This document shows positions 26,211 to 34,561 of a DNA stretch of 64,000 nucleotides, in pieces. The stretch is taken from contig CACGNN010000001.1 of assembly GCA_902574355.1 (NCBI GenBank), positions 124,001-188,000 of the forward strand. The letters are read 5' to 3'. Each line of letters starts with the position of its first letter. The stretch's first letter is position 1. Source of the DNA: an uncultured SAR86 cluster bacterium. Lineage in GTDB: Bacteria > Pseudomonadota > Gammaproteobacteria > Magnimaribacterales > Magnimaribacteraceae. Made by a program: the position numbers and the translations under genes. The notes beneath the pieces were generated by a model. That model ran no database searches. It saw only the letters and a list, made by a program, of their open reading frames with translations, and was not told the DNA's origin.

Positions 26211-27425
26211 TCAATTAGCGAGATCAAGTTTGGAAATAAAATTCTCAAAAGACTCAAGGCATCCTGAATAATGAACAGTTTCCATATTTCGCTTCATCAT
26301 CTCTCTCCAGTTTTCTTTTGATTTGAGTTGTTCGGGATCCTTATATCCATCAATAGATCCAACTGTGAAGCCCAAGTATTCAGGCCATATATTAATAAAA
26401 AGAAGCTTAAGATCATCAAGGAGAACTTCATAAGGATATTCGTCTTTAATTTCAGGTTTCTTAGAAATCATGGCCTCATAATATATCGATGTCATTTCAT
26501 CAAGCCTGTGTATCATTCCGCTATCCAATGAAAATGAATTAAACCAAACTTGTCCGAATTCATTACTTGCTGGGCCAGCTACCCACATCTGCCAATCTAT
26601 TATTCCCATGCTGCCATCATTCTTAGATTTAAAGATATTATTCCCTCGTGCATCACCATGAGTAATCGTTCGTGGCCTCTTTTGCAGTTCCTTGAGTAAT
26701 TCTTCTTGTATTTTTTTTCCGTTTTTGGAGGCATAAATATCCACAAGTTTTTTTATTGTTTCACCTACCTCATCACTAACCATTGAAAGCAGTGATTCCC
26801 CATAAACGTCTTCCCATTTAGGGACAGCTCTGTCCCACGTTGTTTCTCCGTCTTCCCAATAATCATCATTTAAATTTTGCCAGTGGGCTCTAAAGGGTCC
26901 CAATCCAGCATCATTCGATACAGGTTCCCCCCAGCAAGCTGCATGAAAGTACCCAAGGTCCTTCATGAATTGAATTGTATCGTCATAAGTCATGGGATTA
27001 TCAAACTGATCAAATGGAACCCAATTATCTTCATCAAAATCTTCTAGAACTAAGCAAAATTCCTTACATTCAATATCATCATCTGCTTTGAAGATTCCAT
27101 AACATTCCGGAACTCTAATGACATCTTTTACTTTATGAATGAGAGTCGAGTAAAAATAAACTTCTTTTGCATATACTTGAGTAGATAAACACATTTCAAC
27201 AACTTCCGGAATTTCTTTTGTACATTTAAGAAAACAACTTTTTGGAAGATCATTAATTCCATCATAAGAAATATTAAAGACTCTAAATGCATCCGCTAAA
27301 ACTCCGCCAGCTGTCATGCTCGTATCTAATTCAAATGATATGACTTTTCCGTTAAAACACTTCGAGAGAAACTCGTTCGTAACCTCTTCAGGATGAAGAG
27401 GAAAATCTCTTGATACTTTATTCAC
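26211..27425 (-). CDS. APH-fold kinase, CHK-like
   Basis: 404 aa from GTG 27425 with AAAGGAG eight bases upstream. The catalytic loop is ITHGDARGNNIF and the metal site GIIDWQMW. Length and ECKEFCLVLEDFD resemble the CHK (ecdysteroid-kinase-like) branch rather than antibiotic kinases. In bacteria such proteins often accompany acyl-CoA dehydrogenases, and related domains of ACAD10/11 phosphorylate hydroxy-acyl groups. The substrate is unknown. A histidine phosphatase follows it, so opposing phosphorylation and dephosphorylation is conceivable but speculative. Confidence 0.82.
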   Translation of the reverse strand: MNKVSRDFPLHPEEVTNEFLSKCFNGKVISFELDTSMTAGGVLADAFRVFNISYDGINDLPKSCFLKCTKEIPEVVEMCLSTQVYAKEVYFYSTLIHKVKDVIRVPECYGIFKADDDIECKEFCLVLEDFDEDNWVPFDQFDNPMTYDDTIQFMKDLGYFHAACWGEPVSNDAGLGPFRAHWQNLNDDYWEDGETTWDRAVPKWEDVYGESLLSMVSDEVGETIKKLVDIYASKNGKKIQEELLKELQKRPRTITHGDARGNNIFKSKNDGSMGIIDWQMWVAGPASNEFGQVWFNSFSLDSGMIHRLDEMTSIYYEAMISKKPEIKDEYPYEVLLDDLKLLFINIWPEYLGFTVGSIDGYKDPEQLKSKENWREMMKRNMETVHYSGCLESFENFISKLDLAN

Positions 27426-27534
27426 AAAAAAAACTCCTTTAAAGATTATATTTACATCATAAAGTCTATAACTTTGATGAATATTTCAGGACTATTAATT
27501 ACTACGCAATCAAGTAAAATACGTCCGCGCTCAC

Positions 27535-28941
27535 TTGTTCAAAGTGGATATTATCATACTACATAGAAATCTGAGATTAGAGGACAATTCAGCTCTTTTC
27601 CACGGTTCCCATAAGCAGAATTATCGAGTTCTCTATGTTTATGACAAGCATTACTGGTCGTCAGATGGGCGATCTCCAAGACAATTTTCATTTTTTGTAG
27701 ATTGTTTGAAAGAACTTCAAATAGGCCTTACTAAACTTAATTCATGTATTGAGATTTTTCAGGGTAGTTATTCTGATTTAACAACTTATATTGAGACAAA
27801 CTATCCCCAGTCAAGGATTCATCTTAATCATTCTACTGATACATCCTATTTCAGAGATCAAATGAGCAAATTCAAGAATATTTTTAAGGAATCTCAAAGA
27901 CTAAAAGTATATGAAGATTTTGGAATACAAACTCAGGAATTTAATAGAGACAGGTGGTCTTATGATTGGAATAAGCAAATGAGAAAAGAACGACTTGATC
28001 TACCAAAATCTAATCTTAACCATGAACCTACAGATTTAATGACTCTCGATGACTTTTTAGATTCCCAGAATATCATTCAAAAAAGTTTTCAGAAAGGAGG
28101 TACAAAAGAAGCAAATGTGTTACTTGAATCTTTCTTTGAGATGAGATCTGAAGGGTATTCAAAAAAAATGTCCAGCCCTCATGAAGCTGAAGAATCATGC
28201 TCAAGACTTTCTCCTCACATAGCATTCGGTACAATATCAATTAGGGAAATATATCAAAAACTTGAGTCTTATTATCCTCAATCACAATTCAAGAGAGATC
28301 TCTATTCGTTCAGGAAAAGACTATATTGGCATTGTCATTTCATACAAAAATTGGAAACAGAGCCCGAGTTGGAATTTAATTCCATGCATAGAATGTGTGA
28401 TAACCTCAGAGAATCCGAGAATAAAGAATTTATTGATAGATGGATTAATGGTGAAACAGGATTTCCTTTTATGGATGCATGTATGCTTTATCTTAGAGAA
28501 AAGGGTTGGATCAATTTTAGAATGAGAGCGATGATCATGTCATTTGCATCTTATAATTTATGGCAACCATGGCAATCCACATCTCCTTTGCTTGGAGAAC
28601 TGTTTGTCGACTACGAACCAGGTATACACATTCCCCAAGTACAGATGCAAAGTGGAGTTACTGGAATAAATCTACCTAGAATTTATTCAGTCAATAAACA
28701 GAGCTTAGATCAAGATCCTGAAGCAAAATGGATAAAACAAATAATCCCAAGTCTCAATGATATTGATCCAAAAAAAATACATTCCGCAGATTTACAGACA
28801 GGTTACATTTCTCCAGTAGTAGATCTGAAACAATCAGCAAAATATGCAAGAGATACTATTTGGTCAATAAGAAAAGGAGATGAGTTTAAGCAGATTGCTA
28901 GATCCGTTTACTATAAACATGGCAGTAGAAAAAGAAGTTAA
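27535..28941 (+). CDS. Photolyase/cryptochrome family flavoprotein
   Basis: 468 aa. The N-terminal Rossmann domain begins DIIILHRNLRLEDNSAL; the C-terminal FAD domain contains FGTISIREIY, NGETGFPFMDACM, GWINFRMRAMIMSF and QMQSGVTGINLPRIY. This is the cryptochrome/class I-like architecture; repair versus sensing cannot be decided from motifs. The start is TTG 27535 or GTG 27544, with TAAAAT at 27515-27520 and no Shine-Dalgarno. A DUF3429 membrane protein follows 2 bp downstream. Confidence 0.88.
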   Translation: MFKVDIIILHRNLRLEDNSALFHGSHKQNYRVLYVYDKHYWSSDGRSPRQFSFFVDCLKELQIGLTKLNSCIEIFQGSYSDLTTYIETNYPQSRIHLNHSTDTSYFRDQMSKFKNIFKESQRLKVYEDFGIQTQEFNRDRWSYDWNKQMRKERLDLPKSNLNHEPTDLMTLDDFLDSQNIIQKSFQKGGTKEANVLLESFFEMRSEGYSKKMSSPHEAEESCSRLSPHIAFGTISIREIYQKLESYYPQSQFKRDLYSFRKRLYWHCHFIQKLETEPELEFNSMHRMCDNLRESENKEFIDRWINGETGFPFMDACMLYLREKGWINFRMRAMIMSFASYNLWQPWQSTSPLLGELFVDYEPGIHIPQVQMQSGVTGINLPRIYSVNKQSLDQDPEAKWIKQIIPSLNDIDPKKIHSADLQTGYISPVVDLKQSAKYARDTIWSIRKGDEFKQIARSVYYKHGSRKRS

Positions 28942-28943
28942 AA

Positions 28944-29372
28944 ATGAACATTAGAACTAGACAAGTATTAGGATATCTTGGAGTAATTCCCTTTATTTTT
29001 TTATCCTTTTATCCGCTCTTCTTAGATTTTCCTGAGGGTTATGTATTCAATCTACTTTTATCATTTTACGGAGGTGTAATACTATCTTTCTTGGGAGGTA
29101 TGACATGGGGCTGGGAAGGAGAGGATGAAAATAATCTTTCTTTAATAGTTGGCATTCTAGTTTCACTGGCCGGTTTTTTGATAATTGCACTCTCCAATAT
29201 GTTTCTTTATTACAGTCTATGCCTAAGTCTTCTTACATTTATTTTATTCTATCTATTTGAATTGAGAGTCTCAGAGAAGATGAAGCAAGTGAAATATAGA
29301 AACCTAAGAGCAAATTTGACCATATTGGTAACTATTTCTTATATCGTTTGTCTGGCAACTTACACTTGGTAG
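28944..29372 (+). CDS. DUF3429 small membrane protein
   Basis: 142 aa with four or five hydrophobic helices. The second helix has the family's YGGVILSFLGGMTWGW. DUF3429 proteins are often encoded beside photolyase/cryptochrome genes; the spacing here is 2 bp, which implies co-translation and a shared task in blue-light responses or membrane-linked repair. No function is established. tRNA-Lys follows 14 bp later on the same strand. Confidence 0.82.
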   Translation: MNIRTRQVLGYLGVIPFIFLSFYPLFLDFPEGYVFNLLLSFYGGVILSFLGGMTWGWEGEDENNLSLIVGILVSLAGFLIIALSNMFLYYSLCLSLLTFILFYLFELRVSEKMKQVKYRNLRANLTILVTISYIVCLATYTW

Positions 29373-29386
29373 AAAAAACTATTATT

Positions 29387-29462
29387 GCCTCCTTAGCTCA
29401 GTTGGTAGAGCAGGTGACTCTTAATCACTTGGTCGTAGGTTCGAGTCCTACAGGGGGCACCA
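29387..29462 (+). tRNA. tRNA-Lys(CUU)
   Basis: A 76-nt cloverleaf. Acceptor GCCTCCT pairs with AGGGGGC; D-arm CTCAGTTGGTAGAG; anticodon loop CTCTTAA gives CUU for Lys AAG; T-arm GGTTCGAGTCC; CCA is encoded. E. coli uses only UUU for lysine, so this is an additional isoacceptor. It lies 14 bp after the DUF3429 gene. Confidence 0.93.
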
Positions 29463-29511
29463 CAGTGATCATCGGTGTCTAAAAGATTAAAAGCTCTTGA
29501 TTTAATTTTTT

Positions 29512-29539
29512 TTGACAGTTTTAATCAGATTGCTAATAA
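29512..29539 (+). promoter_or_regulatory. Sigma-70-like promoter for the NTF2-like gene
   Basis: TTGACA (29512-29517) and TAATAA (29534-29539) are separated by 16 bp and are followed by AAAGGAG at 29549. This is the clearest complete promoter plus ribosome binding site in the window. Confidence 0.6.
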
Positions 29540-29561
29540 ATAAAATGCAAAGGAGTGCAAT

Positions 29562-30011
29562 ATGAAAGCTTTAATAACAAAAATAGTAGCAACCTTCTTG
29601 TTATCCAGTATGTCTTTTTTAAGCTTTAGCTCAGAAAAAGAAGTATTGGAAATTATATATAAATGGGCTGCCTTGGAGTCTGACCTTGATGCTCAGTCTG
29701 AATTAATTAGGGACGACAGAGTAATGATAACCTCTAAAAGATGGCCTAATCAGGCAGATAATTTAATGGTTCAGAAAGAGAGAAGGGCTGCAAATCTTTC
29801 ACGAGATCCTGATTTAAAGATAATTGCTACGATATCGTCTCCAGAAGTTAGAATTTATGGTGAGGTAGCTATTGCAGATTTTGTAAGGCGATATGATTTT
29901 ATTCCAGGTATGGGTGAGATGAGTCCACCAAATTTCACTTACATTACTCTCGTATTAGTTGAAGAAGATGGAAATTGGAAAATAGCACATACACATAATT
30001 CTTCTATGTAA
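29562..30011 (+). CDS. Exported NTF2/SnoaL-like protein
   Basis: 149 aa. A signal peptide (MKALITKIVATFLLSSMSFL) is followed by an NTF2-like fold: KEVLEIIYKWAALES at the start and ITLVLVEEDGNWKIAHTHNS at the end, the typical final strands. Relatives bind or isomerise small molecules, but no catalytic residue is certain. Periplasmic location is inferred. The gene has its own promoter and a strong terminator hairpin 39 bp after the stop. Confidence 0.75.
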   Translation: MKALITKIVATFLLSSMSFLSFSSEKEVLEIIYKWAALESDLDAQSELIRDDRVMITSKRWPNQADNLMVQKERRAANLSRDPDLKIIATISSPEVRIYGEVAIADFVRRYDFIPGMGEMSPPNFTYITLVLVEEDGNWKIAHTHNSSM

Positions 30012-30050
30012 CTTATGTCGTGATAGGCTTTACATAATCCAGAGACTTTC

Positions 30051-30090
30051 AAAAAGAGAAAGTAAAATTACATATTTACTTTCTCTTTTT
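30051..30090. terminator. Perfect 16-bp bidirectional terminator hairpin
   Basis: AAAAAGAGAAAGTAAA, an 8-nt loop, then TTTACTTTCTCTTTTT, an exact inverted repeat with A- and T-runs on both sides so that it can work in either direction. It closes the NTF2-like gene and the convergent TPR gene, and the last codons of the TPR protein lie inside the stem. Confidence 0.85.
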
Positions 30091-30535
30091 CTATTTTGCT
30101 GGAAATGAAATCTTGCAACTTCTCTAATTCATCACATGACTTAGGGCACAGAGATTCTAACTTTATTAAATTCTCATTTGCCAATTCAGACCTATTTGTT
30201 ACAACATAAAGCTCTCCCTGGTATTCGAGTGCGGCTTTATTTTCGGGATCTAATTCTAGGGCTTTTTCATAATACTTTTCGGCATTAGCATAACTTCCAA
30301 GTTTTCTTGAAGAGAAAGCTAGAAGAGTCCATCCGTCAGCATCATCTTTCTTTTTTCTAGTATAGATTCGGAGTACTTTTTGAGCTTTACCATATTGGTT
30401 TTTGTCCAGATGTTCTATCGCTTTTGTATATAGATCTGATGGCTTTTTTTTGTCATATTTTGCTGCTTTTATTGGCATGGCTACTAGTGAAGAAAGTACA
30501 AATATAATCAGACCAACTTTTAAAAATTTTTTCAT
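30068..30535 (-). CDS. Exported TPR-repeat protein
   Basis: 155 aa with a signal peptide (MKKFLKVGLIIFVLSSLVAMP). At least two TPR units follow, most clearly ANAEKYYEKALELDPENKAA after WTLLAFSSRKLGSY, plus an upstream degenerate unit. Two cysteines near the end (LCPKSCDEL) may form a disulfide. TPRs mediate protein contacts; the partner is unknown. The C-terminal codons form one arm of the terminator hairpin at 30051-30090. Confidence 0.8.
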   Translation of the reverse strand: MKKFLKVGLIIFVLSSLVAMPIKAAKYDKKKPSDLYTKAIEHLDKNQYGKAQKVLRIYTRKKKDDADGWTLLAFSSRKLGSYANAEKYYEKALELDPENKAALEYQGELYVVTNRSELANENLIKLESLCPKSCDELEKLQDFISSKIEKEKVNM

Positions 30536-30629
30536 ATAATATCTAAGAATATAAATTCAGAAAGGCAAGCAGCGAGATAGACAATTTTAAAGCATTAAAG
30601 TTTTTTTAAAAGTTTTAAGTATCTCATGG

Positions 30630-31091
30630 TTGTATGAAAAACTTAGTCGGGGTGTGTTTATTTTGAAAATAAGCGAACAAATAGAAAAAACCTATAAAGA
30701 CTTTGAGGTATTTTTTAAAGAGGAGTTAAATCTTGATTTAAAGAAATTAGATATGTCTGAGGTACGCGATAAATTTAAGGAACTTGTTCTCAAAGATGAT
30801 CCAATCTTTACAGAGGAAAATCAAGCTGAGGATTCTTTTCTGTATATTTATCACTACAGAGAATTACAAGAGATCAAAAGAGTGTCCAACTATTTGTTGG
30901 AGTTAAACCAACGAAATTTATATGAAAAATTCATGTTGGAGTTTTTTAATGATTCATCACCTTCAGGACTAGAAGAACTCAAGGTTCATCAGATAAATAA
31001 TGAATCAGACAAGGTTTGGTTTTCCAGAGATGAATCTTCTAAAGACCTCATTAATTCTTGGAGATCGGAAAGGTTTAGTTCTTATTTATAA
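30630..31091 (+). CDS. Unknown acidic protein
   Basis: Up to 153 aa, not recognised. No signal peptide or membrane segment; strongly charged and helical with many Glu, Lys and Leu residues. No ATG is available in frame: candidate starts are TTG 30630, GTG 30654 and TTG 30663, the last with a weak GGGGTG about eight bases upstream. It converges on the PsiE-like gene with 1 bp between stops. Confidence 0.55.
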   Translation: MYEKLSRGVFILKISEQIEKTYKDFEVFFKEELNLDLKKLDMSEVRDKFKELVLKDDPIFTEENQAEDSFLYIYHYRELQEIKRVSNYLLELNQRNLYEKFMLEFFNDSSPSGLEELKVHQINNESDKVWFSRDESSKDLINSWRSERFSSYL

Positions 31092-31092
31092 G

Positions 31093-31521
31093 TTATTCTT
31101 CCGACTGTTTTAATTTCTCTAGACTTATTTTGTCTTTGAGGCTCATTAGATAGGCTGAACCTGCAAGAATAAAAATTGCACCTGCCTCCCACATGACCAT
31201 AATCGCATCCATTTCTTTCGTTTGCATTATAATCAAACGACACAGAGCAGTGATTGCAACAATGATTGGAAGAGTAACAGGTATCCTGTTAGTGCTATAG
31301 AAAGCCCCAACCATGGCGAGGATTTCTGCATAAATAAAAAGCATGAATAGATCACCTAGTAAGATTTCTCTTTGCAAGATCATCTCATAGAGATACATGG
31401 CCGAAGCTATACATGTTGATATTCCAATTAGTGCTAGAAGTAATTTTTCACTTGCTATGGTGGTCCAACTCAAGCCTTTATTCATGCCGGTGTTAAGAAT
31501 TTTATTAAATCTTTCTTTCAT
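31093..31521 (-). CDS. psiE: PsiE-like phosphate-starvation membrane protein
   Basis: 142 aa from the ATG at 31521, whose ATGA overlaps the stop of the upstream gene; the track's longer form (from 31542) is less likely. Four hydrophobic helices carry the family core LFMLFIYAEILAMVG followed by RIPVTLPIIVAITALCRLIIM. PsiE is induced by phosphate starvation in E. coli but its action is unknown. No pho-box is evident here. Confidence 0.75.
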   Translation of the reverse strand: MKERFNKILNTGMNKGLSWTTIASEKLLLALIGISTCIASAMYLYEMILQREILLGDLFMLFIYAEILAMVGAFYSTNRIPVTLPIIVAITALCRLIIMQTKEMDAIMVMWEAGAIFILAGSAYLMSLKDKISLEKLKQSEE

Positions 31522-31916
31522 AATTGAACTATAAATACCCAAATGAGATTTGTCAGTAAAACTGATATTGTCAGTAACACACTAATTCGATGAAGAGTAG
31601 AAAAAAGTTTATCATTTCCATCATCTCTAGCCCTATTTGTTGCTCCTATCATGGAATTGCAGATTAAACCTGCTAAGAAGGTAAAAACTCCAACGCAATA
31701 TGCGATTATTAAATTAGAACCTTCTATAAGAGCTAATAGAGTGAATAAAATTCCAGCAACAGATATCGACTTAAAAAGCTTTGGGAAGAGGGATCTTAAT
31801 ATTATTGGTCTGCTTTCTTCAGGTAAGTCTCGAAAAACTGTAGGTGCAACAAAGGCGGACTGAAATATAATCAAACCACAAACTAAACCTGAAATTAAGA
31901 TTTGAGCAAATAACAT
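31518..31916 (-). CDS. DUF4149/TMEM205-like membrane protein
   Basis: 132 aa with four predicted transmembrane helices. GLIIFQSAFVAPTVFRDLP near the N-terminus matches the DUF4149 pattern, and a short Arg/Asp-rich loop (NRARDDGND) separates the third and fourth helices. Function is unknown. It overlaps the PsiE-like start by 4 bp and follows the penicillin-acylase gene by 21 bp, so the three are likely one unit. Confidence 0.7.
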   Translation of the reverse strand: MLFAQILISGLVCGLIIFQSAFVAPTVFRDLPEESRPIILRSLFPKLFKSISVAGILFTLLALIEGSNLIIAYCVGVFTFLAGLICNSMIGATNRARDDGNDKLFSTLHRISVLLTISVLLTNLIWVFIVQL

Positions 31917-31937
31917 AACTTTTAACTTTTATATATT

Positions 31938-34034
31938 TTAATAAGGAACATTATAAATTTTTGAGATATTTTTTGATAAATCTTCTTTGTCGAAGAAAGT
32001 AGGTTTGTATTCTTCTTGAATATACAAATCCATTTGGTCAGCAAAATGAATTGAGTTTATATCTTGAGTGGCACTTCCATACTGGTGAATGCTTTTAGAT
32101 TCTTGCTCACCATTCTTATCCCAACTTACATGTATGTAAAGTCCATCTCCTCCCGCAGCTTTTAAATCTCCTTCTTCATCGTTTCTTCCATAAATAGCCC
32201 TTAGAACATCAGGACCGCCTTGTACTGATTCTTTTTTACTTCCCCTGATAATAAAATTTCTTTCTGACCAAGGAGGATCAACTCTTCCGTAAGTTTGGTT
32301 TAATTCTTTCACGCATTCTCTAAAGGATATCTCAGGATCTTGAGGGATTCTTTGCCCCTGTTCAGAAATCCATTCACTCGATAGAACACATACCCCGAGA
32401 GCGGCAGAAGTATTTTTAAAATCTGTTGCCAGGTCCCACTTTCTTAAAATATCTCGTGCATTATTTAATTCACTAGACTCGAAGTCTTTATCGAATAACT
32501 CTGCTATATACTTGTAAGATCTAGATTGCTTTGAGTATTTATTATCAAACTTTATATCATCAAAATCCTTACCGCTGATTTTTTTATCTTGGCTGAAAAG
32601 TTCAATAGATCTGTATGCTCTATTAGTCATCCTTGTTTGCAGACCCAAAGTAGGGGAATAATTTTTTGATAACAAGTTGTCTTTTTCACCCGTTACCTTG
32701 AATGGATCTTGATTTGTACTTGCAATCCAACCTGAGGAAGGGTTTTGTAGCTGTGGAATTGACTCAAAGTTTACATATTTGTCCCAAACCAGATCAGACC
32801 TCGAACCATCGATGACATTTTTCCAATTTATTCCCTCTTTCCTTAGCGGTGAAGAAGAATTATGAAGGAAATATATATTGCCTTCTCTATCAGCATAGAC
32901 ACCATTAAAAGATATTATAGATCTCATTTTCATGGCCTCTAGCCATTCTTCTAGAGAATTTGATTTATTCATTGCATACCATTGATTGACTTGCTTGATA
33001 TCACTCATTCCTGAAAACCTAAGGGCATAACTTTTATCAGCTACTTCCAATACAGGGCCATGAACTGAATACTTTGCCTCTCTCTCAACCGTCCATTTGA
33101 TTGGTCCGAATAGTTTGATTGGAAGTCTTACCATCTCAATTTTGAAATCAACCCATTCTCCATCAAGCAAATATTGATTTTCATTTTCTGGATTAACTTC
33201 GAGTAAGTAACTATCAGAAAGATCGGGTTTATTGACTGTAAATCCCCAAGCTATATTTTCATTAAAACCTACAAATACAAAAGGTGATCCAGGAAAAAGG
33301 CCACCCATCATATTCCATCCTTCATCACTTCTCACATGCGCTTCATACCAAGCCAAAGGTCCATCAAGTGGTTGATGAGAATTAATAATAATTCTTGTAG
33401 ATTGATCGGATGTCTTGCGAGAGTTAACAGCTAATACATTTGAACCGGTTACAAATTCTTGATTTCGATACAAGGTTGTATATTCCTCTTTTAAGTCAGA
33501 TTCTCTCTGAAGTTTCTCTATAGAACTTACTACACCAGAAAAGAAAAGATTCTGTATCGAGAATCCTGCAACAATATCTTTTTCTGTAACTGGAAAGAAA
33601 TGGTTATAACCATTATTTGGATTATTTATCATCCAATAATTTATACCTGCTGCATACGCCTCAATAACTTTTCGTACTTCTGCATTTAAATCATTTGTAT
33701 AGTTTTCATCTATTTGTTCTCTTATTTTAAGGACCTTAATCAGATAATCTTGTATAGCACCGTCAATGCCATCTTTGAGACCCATCTCTGCCCTGTATAG
33801 ATACATATTTTCAGCAATATTTTTAAAATCATCCTCAGCATGAGCATATGCTAAACCAAAAGCAGCATCCGCATCTGTCTTCCCATAGACATGAGGAACT
33901 CCCCATATATCCCTTGAAATTTCTGCACCGTACGATTTTGACTCTTCGAGATAGAAGCTCACTGCAGTTCTATCAAGAGATTGACATGAACACAATATTA
34001 TACAAATTGTTAGTAATACAAGATTACGCATCAT
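31938..34034 (-). CDS. Penicillin-acylase-family lipoprotein (Ntn hydrolase)
   Basis: 698 aa. An N-terminal lipobox (ILCSC, Cys17) suggests lipid anchoring. The alpha-chain part begins ISRDIWGVPHVYGKTDADAAFGLAYAHAEDDF; the Ntn nucleophile is the Ser of TGSNVLAVN, the autoproteolysis site, and the beta chain follows with GGLFPGSPFVFVGFNENIAWGFT. Members cleave penicillin, aculeacin or acyl-homoserine lactone amides; the sequence does not choose. Minus-strand TATAAT (34039-34044) lies 4 bp before the tandem ATGATG start. Confidence 0.9.
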   Translation of the reverse strand: MMRNLVLLTICIILCSCQSLDRTAVSFYLEESKSYGAEISRDIWGVPHVYGKTDADAAFGLAYAHAEDDFKNIAENMYLYRAEMGLKDGIDGAIQDYLIKVLKIREQIDENYTNDLNAEVRKVIEAYAAGINYWMINNPNNGYNHFFPVTEKDIVAGFSIQNLFFSGVVSSIEKLQRESDLKEEYTTLYRNQEFVTGSNVLAVNSRKTSDQSTRIIINSHQPLDGPLAWYEAHVRSDEGWNMMGGLFPGSPFVFVGFNENIAWGFTVNKPDLSDSYLLEVNPENENQYLLDGEWVDFKIEMVRLPIKLFGPIKWTVEREAKYSVHGPVLEVADKSYALRFSGMSDIKQVNQWYAMNKSNSLEEWLEAMKMRSIISFNGVYADREGNIYFLHNSSSPLRKEGINWKNVIDGSRSDLVWDKYVNFESIPQLQNPSSGWIASTNQDPFKVTGEKDNLLSKNYSPTLGLQTRMTNRAYRSIELFSQDKKISGKDFDDIKFDNKYSKQSRSYKYIAELFDKDFESSELNNARDILRKWDLATDFKNTSAALGVCVLSSEWISEQGQRIPQDPEISFRECVKELNQTYGRVDPPWSERNFIIRGSKKESVQGGPDVLRAIYGRNDEEGDLKAAGGDGLYIHVSWDKNGEQESKSIHQYGSATQDINSIHFADQMDLYIQEEYKPTFFDKEDLSKNISKIYNVPY

Positions 34035-34088
34035 GAATATTATATTTACCTCTTATTTAATAGGTAAAGATAAATAATTTGAAAAGAA

Positions 34089-34553
34089 CTACTTGATTCC
34101 CGATGGAGAGACTCGAGTTTTACCTTTCGTTGAAATAACTTCGACCAAGTCACCGATGGAAAAGTTATATTGAGAGGTCTCTTGCACAACTGATATGGTT
34201 CTTCCATCATCCATATTGATGGTCAGTTGTATTCCTTCAACTGACTGAATATTTTTAGACACATTACCACCCAGAGTAGCTCCTATAGCTCCTCCAATTA
34301 CGGCTCCAATTTCAGACTCAGGTTTAGAGTCACTTACCTGACTTCCTGCTGCAGCACCCACCAAACCACCGACGATCGTTCCCGACTTAGTTTCTCCTTC
34401 TATTGTTACTTTTTTTAGAGAAACTATTTCTCCATAAAGTACATTTGAAACTTTTTGTACTGAATCACGATCGTAGGTATCCGGTTTTAAAGAAGAATTG
34501 GCGCAACTAGTAAAAAGACAGATGAGTGTTGCTAACGATATGATTTTTTTCAT
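34089..34553 (-). CDS. Glycine-zipper outer-membrane lipoprotein, SlyB/Pcp-like
   Basis: 154 aa. Lipoprotein signal with lipobox LFTSC (Cys17). The middle shows two glycine-zipper segments, GTIVGGLVGAAAGSQV and GAVIGGAIGATLGGNVS, typical of the Rick_17kDa/SlyB group, followed by a small beta domain. Such proteins sit in the outer membrane and respond to envelope stress. It follows the serine hydrolase by 8 bp and may be co-transcribed with it. Confidence 0.88.
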   Translation of the reverse strand: MKKIISLATLICLFTSCANSSLKPDTYDRDSVQKVSNVLYGEIVSLKKVTIEGETKSGTIVGGLVGAAAGSQVSDSKPESEIGAVIGGAIGATLGGNVSKNIQSVEGIQLTINMDDGRTISVVQETSQYNFSIGDLVEVISTKGKTRVSPSGIK

Positions 34554-34561
34554 TTTTTCTC

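Noticed and set aside
27450-27476. CATCA...TGATG imperfect inverted repeat between the kinase and photolyase
   Set aside because: The arms align only with a 2-bp bulge; too weak to call an operator.
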